Both the position numbers and the translations under genes were made by a program. This document shows, piece after piece, positions 36,994 to 45,773 of a stretch of DNA of 64,000 nucleotides. Every line of letters starts with the position of its first letter. The stretch's first letter is position 1. The notes beneath the pieces are model-generated. The model worked only from the letters and a program-made list of their open reading frames with translations. It was not told the DNA's origin and made no database searches. Origin of the DNA: SAR86 cluster bacterium (GTDB lineage Bacteria; Pseudomonadota; Gammaproteobacteria; Magnimaribacterales; Magnimaribacteraceae); the NCBI GenBank assembly GCA_029268615.1, contig JAQWNM010000013.1, positions 1 through 64,000 on the forward strand. Direction: 5' to 3'.

Positions 36994-37751
36994 TGTTTAG
37001 GCCGCGAGTTATACCAGTACTTCTTCTAAAAGATAATATATTGGTTAAATCTACAAAGTTTAAAAAATATAGATATATTGGTGATCCTATAAATGCAGTT
37101 AAAGTTTTTAATGACCTTAAAGCAGATGAACTAACTTTTTTAGATATATCAGCCACGATTGAAAAAAGAATAATTCCACTAGAGTTAGTAGAAAAAGTAG
37201 GAGAAGAAGCAAATATGCCCTTTTCAGTGGGTGGCGGAATTACAAAGCTAAAAGAAATTCAAAATATTATAGCCAAAGGGGCTGAAAAGGTTATTTTAAA
37301 TACATCAGCGATTTCTAATCCTGATTTCATTAAAGAGTCCTCTGATAACTTTGGTACATCCACAATTACAGTTTGCATAGATGTAAAAAAGAGACTTTTT
37401 GGAAAAGAAGTTGTTTGGACTCATGGTGGAAAAAAGGCAACTAATTTATCCCCAATCGATTGCGCCATGATGCTAGAGGATAAAGGAGCTGGAGAAATTA
37501 TCATACAAAGTATTGATAGAGATGGTCAAATGAATGGTTATGACGTTGAATTAATAAGAAATGTTTCTACATCTGTTTCGATTCCTGTAGTTGCTTTAGG
37601 GGGCGCTGGTAAAATTGAGGATTTAATAGAAGGGTATAAAAAAGCTCATGCTAGTGCTGTGGCAGCAGGAAGTATGTTTGTCTATCAAGGTCCAAAAAAG
37701 GGTGTTTTAGTAAATTATTTAGAAAAAGATTCTCTTTCGCTTTTTAAGTGA
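36993..37751 (+). CDS. hisF: HisF-like ammonia-channel barrel with a substituted catalytic residue
   Basis: A 252-residue TIM barrel that aligns without gaps to HisF at its N-terminus. The catalytic Asp11 of IGP synthase is Leu here (IPVLLLKDN instead of IPCLDVKDG), while Asp130 (CIDVKK) is kept. Loss of Asp11 argues against cyclase activity and for a role only in ammonia transfer. The start overlaps the hisH stop by one base. This fits HisF2-type proteins of O-antigen clusters. Confidence 0.87.
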   Translation: MFRPRVIPVLLLKDNILVKSTKFKKYRYIGDPINAVKVFNDLKADELTFLDISATIEKRIIPLELVEKVGEEANMPFSVGGGITKLKEIQNIIAKGAEKVILNTSAISNPDFIKESSDNFGTSTITVCIDVKKRLFGKEVVWTHGGKKATNLSPIDCAMMLEDKGAGEIIIQSIDRDGQMNGYDVELIRNVSTSVSIPVVALGGAGKIEDLIEGYKKAHASAVAAGSMFVYQGPKKGVLVNYLEKDSLSLFK

Positions 37752-37791
37752 TTTATAATTTAACTAAATTTCACGCACCTATAATTCTTAT

Positions 37792-38919
37792 ATGAATAAT
37801 CTTCACCAAATATGCAAAAGATGCGTAATGGATACTTCTGATCCAGCAATTATCTTTGATGAATTAGGCAACTGTAACCATTGCAATGAATTCTTATCTA
37901 CCTCCCAAGATATTGTTTATCACGGAGAAGAAAGTGATAGGCAATTAGAACAAATTTTAAAAAGGATTAAGGCTGAAGGAAAAGGTAAAGAATATGATTG
38001 TTTAATTGGTATGAGTGGAGGAGTTGATAGCAGCTATGTTACCTATAAAGCTGTAGAATATGGGTTAAGACCTTTGGCAGTGCATATGGACAATGGCTGG
38101 AATTCAGAAGAGGCTGTTAAGAATATAAAAAATGTCTGCACCAAACTCAATGTAGATTATCAAAGTTATGTCTTGAATTGGGAACAATTTAAAGAGATAC
38201 AACTTTCTATTCTTAAATCTTCTATTGTCGAAGTAGAAATACCCACTGATGTAGCAATAACACGAGTATGTCACAAGGTGGCATCTGAAAATAATATTAA
38301 ATACATTATAGGCGGAGGTAATTATGCAACAGAAGGAATATTACCAAACCTTTGGTTTTACAATCCAAAAGACCTTAAATTACTAAAATCCATCCATAAA
38401 GAATTTGCTTCAAAGGGACTTAGTGATTTTCCTACATTTGATTACAAAATAGAAATCTACTATAAATTTATAAGACGAATCAAAATAGTATATTTACTAA
38501 ATTACTTACCATTTAATAAATCTAAGGCAATAAGTGAACTAGAGGAAAAGGTAGGCTGGAAAAATTATGGTGGAAAACATCATGAATCAGTTTATACGAG
38601 GTTTGTTCAGTCTTATCTTCAGCCAGTAAAATTTGATCTTGATTACAGAAAAGCAACCTTTTCGAGTCAAATATGCAATGGTGAAATTTCAAGAGAAGAA
38701 GCCCTGATAGATCTAAAAAAAGTACCTTTTAATCAAGAAACACTTCGATCAGATAAAGAATATGTAAGTAAAAAACTTGGCATTAGTTATGAAGATCTTG
38801 AAAATATTATTAGAGCCAAGCCTAAATCTTATAAAGACTATCCAAATGAAGAAAAAAAACTTGAATTCCTTTATTCAATTTATCGAAAGTATTTTGCTAA
38901 AATTATGAGAGTTTTTTAA
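37792..38919 (+). CDS. wbpG: N-acetyl sugar amidotransferase, WbpG/PseA-like
   Basis: A 375-residue PP-loop ATP pyrophosphatase. Zinc-type cysteines C8, C11, C28, C31 are followed by the ATP motif GMSGGVDSSY near residues 74-83. The family adenylates an N-acetyl sugar and replaces the oxygen with ammonia delivered by HisH-HisF, giving an acetamidino group. It lies 40 bases downstream of hisF. The nucleotide-sugar substrate genes are not in the window. Confidence 0.87.
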   Translation: MNNLHQICKRCVMDTSDPAIIFDELGNCNHCNEFLSTSQDIVYHGEESDRQLEQILKRIKAEGKGKEYDCLIGMSGGVDSSYVTYKAVEYGLRPLAVHMDNGWNSEEAVKNIKNVCTKLNVDYQSYVLNWEQFKEIQLSILKSSIVEVEIPTDVAITRVCHKVASENNIKYIIGGGNYATEGILPNLWFYNPKDLKLLKSIHKEFASKGLSDFPTFDYKIEIYYKFIRRIKIVYLLNYLPFNKSKAISELEEKVGWKNYGGKHHESVYTRFVQSYLQPVKFDLDYRKATFSSQICNGEISREEALIDLKKVPFNQETLRSDKEYVSKKLGISYEDLENIIRAKPKSYKDYPNEEKKLEFLYSIYRKYFAKIMRVF

Positions 38920-38935
38920 GTAAATTTTATGAATT

Positions 38936-40033
38936 ATGGACCGTAAGAATAGCTCTATTTATTTCTTTCTTTATGACCTCAGAATAGGAGGTACAGAGAA
39001 AGTGGTTATCTATTTAGCGAATTATTTTGTTCAACAAAATCTAAATGTGTCTATTCTTACAATCTCGAATGAGAATCATCTTAATGACCTAATTGATCCA
39101 AGAATTAATATAAAAAGCTTAAATAAAAAAGTAATCTCTTCCGCTTTTTTTCCTTTGTATAGATTTGTATTACAAAATAAGATTGATGTCTTTGTTGCAA
39201 ATGTCTGGCCTTTAACAATCCTATCTAGCTTTATAAATCTTATCTCGTCTAGAACGCGACTAGTTTTTATAGACCATTGCAATTTATCAGCTGAATTTAA
39301 GAAATATAATTTTTTATTTAAGAAGATGCAAAATATCTCAATTTTACTTTTTTATAAATTAGCACACCATGTAATAGCTGTGTCTAAAGGTGTAAAAGAA
39401 GATTTAGAAGATAAAGGAGTAACTAATAAAAAATTATCGGTTATCTATAATCCTTTGCATTCTTCGTCTGAGTCTGTTCTTTCTGATATAAAAATAGATA
39501 AATGGTTAAATTCAAAAGAAAAAAAACTTATTGCCATAGGTCAATTTAAAAAACAGAAAAACTTTCCCAATCTAGTAGAAGCTATGGCTCATTTCTATAA
39601 AAACTATGAACTAAAACCTCAAGTTTTAATTTTAGGTGACGGGGAAGAAAGGGAATTTATTCAGTCTAAAATTAATAGTCATAACTTACAAAATTTTTTT
39701 TCATTGCCCGGCTGGGTAGATGACCCTATGCCCTTCTTAAAAGAATCAGATTTATTTATTCTCTCATCTGATTTTGAAGGTTTTGGGGTTGTTATAGCTG
39801 AAGCTCTCTCTGAAGGCGTAAATGTTGTCTCCACTGACTGCCCATCTGGACCAAGTGAAATTCTTTTAAAAGGTGAATTAGGATATTTATGTAAAATTAA
39901 TGATGCAGAGGACTTATCTAAATCTATCCATAAAGGTCTTTTAAATCCTTTTGATGCAAGCGTACTAAAAAATAGAGCAAAAGATTTTTCTATTGAAAAA
40001 ATAGGCAAGGAGTATTTAGATTTAATTTTATGA
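38936..40033 (+). CDS. Glycosyltransferase family 4 / GT-B fold
   Basis: 365 residues with two Rossmann-like halves. The start IGGTEKVVIYLANYF and the donor-binding region LSSDFEGFGVVIAEALSEGVNVVSTDCPSGPSEIL, with the EX7E pattern, are typical of GT4. No signal peptide. It probably adds the amidinated sugar, or a neighbour sugar, to a lipid-linked glycan on the cytoplasmic face. The donor is unknown. Confidence 0.87.
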   Translation: MDRKNSSIYFFLYDLRIGGTEKVVIYLANYFVQQNLNVSILTISNENHLNDLIDPRINIKSLNKKVISSAFFPLYRFVLQNKIDVFVANVWPLTILSSFINLISSRTRLVFIDHCNLSAEFKKYNFLFKKMQNISILLFYKLAHHVIAVSKGVKEDLEDKGVTNKKLSVIYNPLHSSSESVLSDIKIDKWLNSKEKKLIAIGQFKKQKNFPNLVEAMAHFYKNYELKPQVLILGDGEEREFIQSKINSHNLQNFFSLPGWVDDPMPFLKESDLFILSSDFEGFGVVIAEALSEGVNVVSTDCPSGPSEILLKGELGYLCKINDAEDLSKSIHKGLLNPFDASVLKNRAKDFSIEKIGKEYLDLIL

Positions 40034-40110
40034 TAGCTATTGGTAGCAAAAGGTCTAATATACTGTTTCCAAAAATAATGAAGCAATTTTTTAATTAAAA
40101 ATCTATAACA

Positions 40111-40878
40111 ATGCTAGAAGATTTAAAGACTTTACTTTGGTTTTTACTAAAAGGGCCCAAATTTTATCCTACAATGTTTTCTTTAATTTTAAGAAAATTC
40201 TTACCATTTAAGGACTCTTTACAACATAAAGAATTAGAAAGATCTTGGTGTGAAAAACACAGCATTTCCTTAGAGGAATGTGTTCAAAAATATGGTTTTA
40301 CGTTGCCAGCAGATCCTATATTTAACAATGACTATATTCTAGAAGTGGAAAATAGATTAAATAAATCTAGATCAAATTTTGGCGGTCAAGGGCATATAGA
40401 TCTTTTATACATAGCATGTGAAGGATTAAAAGCAACAAAAGTTGTAGAAACGGGAGTTGCATACGGATGGTCATCATCTGCCATCCTTAAATCTCTTTCC
40501 AAGAGATCTGGAAAATTAATATCAGTTGATATGCCAATGATGAAACAAACTGATTATCACTTAATAGGGACTGCTGTTCATGAAGAAAATCTAAAGTTTT
40601 GGGATTTAATAAGGGAGCCAGATAAATTTGGGTTAAGGAAGGCTATAAAAAAACATGGCGATAGTTTTGATATAGCCCACTATGACTCAGATAAATCTTA
40701 TTATGGTAGAAAATGGTCTCAACCCTTAATTTGGAAGCACTTAAAGGAAGGAGGTATTTTCATCTCAGATGACATTGAAGATAACTCAGCTTTTAGAGAA
40801 TTTGTAGAGGAAAATCAGTTAGAATTTTGTGTACTTGAATTTGAAGGTAAATATGTAGGAATGGTAAAAAAATATTAA
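40111..40878 (+). CDS. Class I SAM-dependent methyltransferase (Methyltransf_24-like)
   Basis: 255 residues. The SAM motif VVETGVAYGWSSSAIL lies near residue 110, a second acidic strand (LISVDMPM) follows, and FDIAHYDSDKSYYGRKW and EGGIFISDDIEDN form the later motifs. Such genes are common in surface-polysaccharide loci, where they methylate sugars. It is the last gene of the cassette and ends 11 bases before a convergent gene. Confidence 0.77.
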   Translation: MLEDLKTLLWFLLKGPKFYPTMFSLILRKFLPFKDSLQHKELERSWCEKHSISLEECVQKYGFTLPADPIFNNDYILEVENRLNKSRSNFGGQGHIDLLYIACEGLKATKVVETGVAYGWSSSAILKSLSKRSGKLISVDMPMMKQTDYHLIGTAVHEENLKFWDLIREPDKFGLRKAIKKHGDSFDIAHYDSDKSYYGRKWSQPLIWKHLKEGGIFISDDIEDNSAFREFVEENQLEFCVLEFEGKYVGMVKKY

Positions 40879-40889
40879 TTCATTAGTCA

Positions 40890-41762
40890 CTACTTATTCG
40901 GCCACAACATTATCATAGACGTCTTTTTCATATAAGGAAGATAGTCTGATCTCTTCCCAAGGCTTCTATCATCCATCATCTTGCAAGTTCCAAATATAAA
41001 CATAAAAGTCATACTTAGAGGGCATATAAATAGCCACCATAGATTTAAGTTGAGACTAATGGCCATCAAATAAAGTCCCCACCAAAATAAAGTTTCTCCT
41101 AAATAATTAGGGTGCCTTGAATATTTCCACAAACCTTGCTTCATGGTTAAATTAAAATTGACTGATTTAGACTTAAAATTCCTCATCTGATCATCCGCTA
41201 TTTTTTCTAAAATTACTGCTAAAAATGTAAAAATACAAGAAAGGTAAAAAAAACTATTTATGGAGTCAGTAGAGCTTGATAAAACAAAATAAACTGGAAA
41301 TAGAGAAAAATTAACCTGTAAGGTGGGATATAGATGGATTCCAAAGAAATCTATGATGTAAGGCGATTGAGATGATTTTTTTCTTAAATCAACATATCTC
41401 CAATCTTCCATTTGTAAACCTTGCCAATGCCTAGCCCAATTATGCGTCAACCTATAAGACCAATAAGATATTGGTAGTAAAACAAATATTATTTTTTCAT
41501 AGTTTATTACTCCTGACACAGGCCAAAAACTTAGATAAATTACTATAGGTAAAGGCCCAAGAGACCAGAAAGGGTCATATAGACTAGAGTTTTTTAATAA
41601 AAAACTAAAAACAAAAATAATACATGTAGCTGCTAGATGAGCAGCCAAAATAATAAACCATTGAGTTAGATTTGATACAAAATAACCTATACATAGGGAG
41701 ATTAATAAAGTAAAAAGGTAAATAAAAGAACAAATTAATAGATCTTTATTTTTGCTGGTCAT
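40890..41762 (-). CDS. DUF1295 membrane protein (steroid 5-alpha-reductase/ICMT-like)
   Basis: 290 residues with about seven membrane spans. Family motifs YDPFWSLGP and the C-terminal SRHPNYLGETLFWWGLYLMAI are present; the latter resembles the cofactor-binding end of steroid 5-alpha-reductases and isoprenylcysteine methyltransferases. The gene lies only eight bases downstream of fbiC and is probably cotranscribed with it, which raises the question of a link to F420 or to sterol-like substrates. Activity unproven. Confidence 0.8.
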   Translation of the reverse strand: MTSKNKDLLICSFIYLFTLLISLCIGYFVSNLTQWFIILAAHLAATCIIFVFSFLLKNSSLYDPFWSLGPLPIVIYLSFWPVSGVINYEKIIFVLLPISYWSYRLTHNWARHWQGLQMEDWRYVDLRKKSSQSPYIIDFFGIHLYPTLQVNFSLFPVYFVLSSSTDSINSFFYLSCIFTFLAVILEKIADDQMRNFKSKSVNFNLTMKQGLWKYSRHPNYLGETLFWWGLYLMAISLNLNLWWLFICPLSMTFMFIFGTCKMMDDRSLGKRSDYLPYMKKTSMIMLWPNK

Positions 41763-41770
41763 AATTATGT

Positions 41771-44185
41771 CTAAATATTTTTAATTCTTATAAGATCTTT
41801 TTTTATTTTTTTTCTATCAACCAATCCATTAACAGGCTCTTGCAACTTTGAAGGAGTTTTTGCTTTGGATGAGATTTGAGATTCTACTTGTCCATATAAA
41901 GTATTTCGCTGCCTTGGAGTTCTTCCCATGTCTTGAATTATGTTCTCTAATTTAAAAGGTGATAGTTCTTGTCCATGCTCTGATCCTGCGGCGCTGGTGA
42001 TAGATTCATTCATTAAAGTTCCACCAAGATCATTTGCACCAGCTTCTAGACATAGCTTTACTCCAGAAGGTCCCATTTTAACCCATGAGGTTTGAATATT
42101 TTTTATAAGTCCATGAAATACTAACCTTGAAACTGCATGCATCAAGACTGATTCCCTTAAGGTAGGGCCGTACCTTGATTTGCCATTTTTGTACATTGGA
42201 GCTTCCTGAGCAACATATGGTAGTGGTACAAATTCTGTAAAACCGCCCGTCTCTTCTTGAAGCCTTCTTATTTGCATAAGATGATTAGCCCAATGCTCAG
42301 GTTTCTCAATATGCCCAAACATAATGGTAGAAGTAGATGCCAAACCTATTTCATGTGCCGTTTTCATAACCTCTATCCATTGAGATGTATTTATTTTATC
42401 AGGACAAATAATTTGTCTTATTGAATCGTCTAATATTTCGGCAGCTGTTCCTGGCAAAGTACCTAACCCAATTCGTTTAAGTTCAGTTAGATAGTCTTTT
42501 AAACTAAGACCTAAAGAGCTAGCTCCCTGCCAAACCTCCAATGGAGAAAATGCATGGATATGCAAAGAAGGATTATGTTTTTTTATTGAATTGACGATTT
42601 CCATATACGTATGACCGTCGTAAGATGGGTGGATTCCACCTTGAAGACATACCTCAGTTGCTCCTCTATCTTCTGCCTCTTGGCATCGTCTTAGAATCTC
42701 AGATATTGGAATATCATATGGAGATCCGCGTAAATCTGAATTACCCTGCCCCTTAGAAAAAGCACAAAAAGTACAACCAAAATAACAAATATTTGTGTAG
42801 TTAATATTTCTATTTACAACATAAGTGACTTCATTACCTATCTGGTCTTTTCGAAGTTCATTTGCTGCTTCAATAACATAATTAAAATCAGAACCTCTGG
42901 CATTAAATAACTCTATTATTTGTTTATTATTTAATGACTTTCCTGATTCAACTACTTTTAAATGTTCGTTAAATGTTTTGGATTTATGCAGAGGAATTAC
43001 ACTATCTTTTTTTATTGGAATTTTTCCTTTACCAGTTATCCAATTATCTTCTCTTGATAGACCTGTAGCATCTGATAAAAAAAGAATTTTTGCATGAAGT
43101 GCCTTATGACTCCAGTGATTTAAATCATCAAGATATTTAGGATAAATAGTTAAACGGGGAACTAAAATCTTATTAGAAGCTAAAGTTTCTTTAGCAAGCT
43201 CCTCAAGATGAGGCCAAGGTAACTCTGGATTAACATAATCTGGCGTTAGTGGTGAAACTCCTCCCCAATCGTTTATACCTGCATTTATTAAAAGATTTAA
43301 TTTATTTGGGCTTAAATTAGGAGGGGCCTGAATACTCATTCCTTTTCCAAAGATAATTCTAGCAATAGCTATTGTCCATATTAGATCTTCAGTCAATGGC
43401 TCTTCAGATGCAGACATCTTTGTATTTTGTTTTGGTTTAAAATTCTGAATTATGACTTCTTGAATATGTCCATATTTATCGTGTATATTCTTGATAGCTA
43501 TAAGGGACTCTATTCTTTCTAGCCTAGTCTCACCTATACCAATCAGTATCCCGGTTGTGAAAGGAATTTTATGAATACCCGCTAGTTCTATAGTTTGTAA
43601 TCTAACTCGAGGATCTTTATCAGGAGATCCATAATGTGGACCGCCTTTTTCACAAAGTCTTAATGAAGAGCTTTCTAGCATTAAACCCATAGAGGCTGAC
43701 ACTTCTCTCATAGATATTATTTCTTCTGATGTCATACATCCCGGGTTTAAATGAGGAAGAAGACTTGTTTCTTTAAGAACAGCGGAACTAGCTTCGTGCA
43801 GATAGGATAGAGTTGAATCATGACCTAAATCTTTAAGGGCCTTTCGCGCTGCAGAATATCTTAATTCAGGCTTCTCTCCCAAGGTAAATAAAGCTTCTTT
43901 ACAACCTGCTTTTTCCGCTTTTTTTGCAGACTCTACAACCTCCTCAATACTCATAAAAAGACTTTTTACATTTTTGGGAGTCTTAGCAAAAGTGCAATAA
44001 TGACAAACATCTCTGCAAAGATGAGTTAAGGGAATAAAGACTTTTGGAGAGTAAGTTATAATATTAGAGAAGTTTGAATCTCTCAAAGAAGAAGCATTCA
44101 ATGATAGCAATTCAGTATCAGTAGCTTTAGCCAGATTCAGGATATCTTGATCTTTGTAGTTTTTTACGTATGCCTCATGTTCCAT
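41771..44185 (-). CDS. fbiC: FO synthase, CofG-CofH fusion (F420 deazaflavin synthesis)
   Basis: 804 residues with two radical SAM domains. The N-terminal CofG half has its cluster cysteines at C57-x3-C61-x2-C64 (CRDVCHYC), and the C-terminal CofH half has CYFGCTFC near 467-474. Together they join tyrosine to 5-amino-6-ribitylaminouracil to give FO, the deazaflavin core of F420. The fused order CofG-CofH is that of actinobacterial FbiC (about 850 residues). cofC, cofD and cofE lie about 1 kb upstream on the same strand. Confidence 0.95.
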   Translation of the reverse strand: MEHEAYVKNYKDQDILNLAKATDTELLSLNASSLRDSNFSNIITYSPKVFIPLTHLCRDVCHYCTFAKTPKNVKSLFMSIEEVVESAKKAEKAGCKEALFTLGEKPELRYSAARKALKDLGHDSTLSYLHEASSAVLKETSLLPHLNPGCMTSEEIISMREVSASMGLMLESSSLRLCEKGGPHYGSPDKDPRVRLQTIELAGIHKIPFTTGILIGIGETRLERIESLIAIKNIHDKYGHIQEVIIQNFKPKQNTKMSASEEPLTEDLIWTIAIARIIFGKGMSIQAPPNLSPNKLNLLINAGINDWGGVSPLTPDYVNPELPWPHLEELAKETLASNKILVPRLTIYPKYLDDLNHWSHKALHAKILFLSDATGLSREDNWITGKGKIPIKKDSVIPLHKSKTFNEHLKVVESGKSLNNKQIIELFNARGSDFNYVIEAANELRKDQIGNEVTYVVNRNINYTNICYFGCTFCAFSKGQGNSDLRGSPYDIPISEILRRCQEAEDRGATEVCLQGGIHPSYDGHTYMEIVNSIKKHNPSLHIHAFSPLEVWQGASSLGLSLKDYLTELKRIGLGTLPGTAAEILDDSIRQIICPDKINTSQWIEVMKTAHEIGLASTSTIMFGHIEKPEHWANHLMQIRRLQEETGGFTEFVPLPYVAQEAPMYKNGKSRYGPTLRESVLMHAVSRLVFHGLIKNIQTSWVKMGPSGVKLCLEAGANDLGGTLMNESITSAAGSEHGQELSPFKLENIIQDMGRTPRQRNTLYGQVESQISSKAKTPSKLQEPVNGLVDRKKIKKDLIRIKNI

Positions 44186-44258
44186 TTGGGTGATATAATA
44201 TCTTTAATTACATAATAAATAAAAAAAACTTAAGTTATGAAAAATAAAGGGGAATAAA

Positions 44259-45134
44259 ATGAAATTTGGATATCACGCAGCTATGTGCAACCCAGAATTC
44301 TATATACCTCTAGCCAAGGCAGCTGAGTCTGCTGGTTTTGATAATTTTGTTATTCCGGATAGCATATGTTTTCCAGAGACTCCATCGAAATCGACATATC
44401 CATATAATGAAACTGGTAAAGGTGATTTTCTAGATGGAGTTCCTTTTTTAGAACCTTTTACTCTTATACCTGTTCTTGCCTCTCACACTTCTTCATTAAG
44501 ATTTACTACTCAAGTAATGAAATTGCCTATCAGGCAACCCGTCCTAGTAGCAAAACAATTATCATCAGTTGCTGTAATATCAAATAATAGATTTACTTTT
44601 GGTGTTGGTCTAAGTCCTTGGATTGAAGACTTTGAAGTAACTCAATCCCAATGGAGCGGAAGAGGTAAAAGAATGGATGAAATGATAGAGATCATAAGAG
44701 GTTTATTAAAAGGAGATTATTTTAGCTACGAAGGGGAATTCTATAAACTTCCTTCTATCAAAATATGCCCTGTTCCCTCTTTGAAGATACCTCTTTTAAT
44801 GGGAGGTCATAGTGAACCGGCTCTAAAAAGAGCTGCAAGATTTCTTGATGGATGGACTAGTGCTGGCTTAGAAATAGATGAAACTGAAAGAATTATTAAC
44901 CGAATAAATGAGTTAAGATCTGAATATGGAACAAAAGATAAAGAATTTTATAATCTTTCAATGGGGCCTGAATGTTATTCACTTGAAGGAGTATCGAAAC
45001 TAAATTCTATAGGCGTTAATGAGTGTGCTGTAGGTTTTAGAGATAGTTATGCAGGCGGTAAAGATGATCGAACTTTAGATGGCATGCTTGCTGAAATAGA
45101 TTTTTATTCCAGAACAGTAATCAAACAATACTAA
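44259..45134 (+). CDS. LLM-class (luciferase-like) F420-dependent oxidoreductase
   Basis: A 291-residue TIM barrel of the bacterial luciferase-like family. Its start (FGYHAAMCNPEFYIPLAKAAESAGFDNFVIPDS), the GVGLSPW segment and the PLLMGGHSEPALKRAARFLDGW motif fit the F420-dependent branch. A strong AAAGGGG ribosome-binding site precedes ATG 44259. The gene is transcribed against its neighbours but lies inside the F420 gene set, which supports F420 over FMN. Substrate unknown. Confidence 0.87.
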   Translation: MKFGYHAAMCNPEFYIPLAKAAESAGFDNFVIPDSICFPETPSKSTYPYNETGKGDFLDGVPFLEPFTLIPVLASHTSSLRFTTQVMKLPIRQPVLVAKQLSSVAVISNNRFTFGVGLSPWIEDFEVTQSQWSGRGKRMDEMIEIIRGLLKGDYFSYEGEFYKLPSIKICPVPSLKIPLLMGGHSEPALKRAARFLDGWTSAGLEIDETERIINRINELRSEYGTKDKEFYNLSMGPECYSLEGVSKLNSIGVNECAVGFRDSYAGGKDDRTLDGMLAEIDFYSRTVIKQY

Positions 45135-45772
45135 CTATTTAAATAACTTTCTAAATTTAAATATTTTCTTTCGGTTAGGAAATCATCTAAATCTTGACGA
45201 ACATCAATATCAGCTGATAATTTATTAGCCTTATGGATCTTTATTTTTACTTTTACTTGACCAGCCTCTTCAAGATGATAACTACAACTATCTATTCCAT
45301 ACCTAAATTTAATTGCATTTGGAGGAGTGCAAATCATACAGTTAGTACCTGCTCCAATTGTATCTGGTAATAAAGTTACAGCGGCTACATTATTTATCAA
45401 TAATTCATTATGCGCATTAATAATTGAAAATATTGATGCTTGATCGACTCCCGGAATATCTCCATGCATTATAAATATAGACTTAGCTCCATTACTCATA
45501 GAGTAAGATACTCCTTCTTTAACACCTTGATTTAAACCTGGTTTTTTTTGCAATAAAGATTTACAGCCTAGTTTCTTAGCAAACCTAATAACCTCTTCGT
45601 CCTCCGTTACTATCAAATGCTCTGTGAAAGCTTTTGTATTCTGTTGAACTTTAATGACATCCGAGAGCATTTTCCGGACTAAACTTCTTCTCTCATCCAA
45701 AGAAAGAATATCATTTAATCTACTTTTAGGTCTTTTGAATGATTTAATGGGAACTAGAGACCAAATAGTCAT
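45131..45772 (-). CDS. cofC: Phospholactate/PEP guanylyltransferase (CofC/FbiD)
   Basis: 213 residues of the nucleotidyltransferase fold. SLVPIKSFKRPKSRL at the N-terminus, MHGDIPGV (the metal-binding Asp) and the PDTIGAGTNCM segment are family features. It activates 2-phospholactate, PEP or 3-phosphoglycerate with GTP for transfer to FO. Which of the three is used cannot be read by eye. It overlaps the LLM gene by four bases (convergent) and ends the cofE-cofD-cofC run. Confidence 0.92.
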   Translation of the reverse strand: MTIWSLVPIKSFKRPKSRLNDILSLDERRSLVRKMLSDVIKVQQNTKAFTEHLIVTEDEEVIRFAKKLGCKSLLQKKPGLNQGVKEGVSYSMSNGAKSIFIMHGDIPGVDQASIFSIINAHNELLINNVAAVTLLPDTIGAGTNCMICTPPNAIKFRYGIDSCSYHLEEAGQVKVKIKIHKANKLSADIDVRQDLDDFLTERKYLNLESYLNS

Positions 45773-45773
45773 T

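Noticed and set aside
36373-37751. hisH and hisF as part of histidine biosynthesis
   Set aside because: No other his genes are present, HisF lacks Asp11, and wbpG follows; the amidotransferase reading is better.
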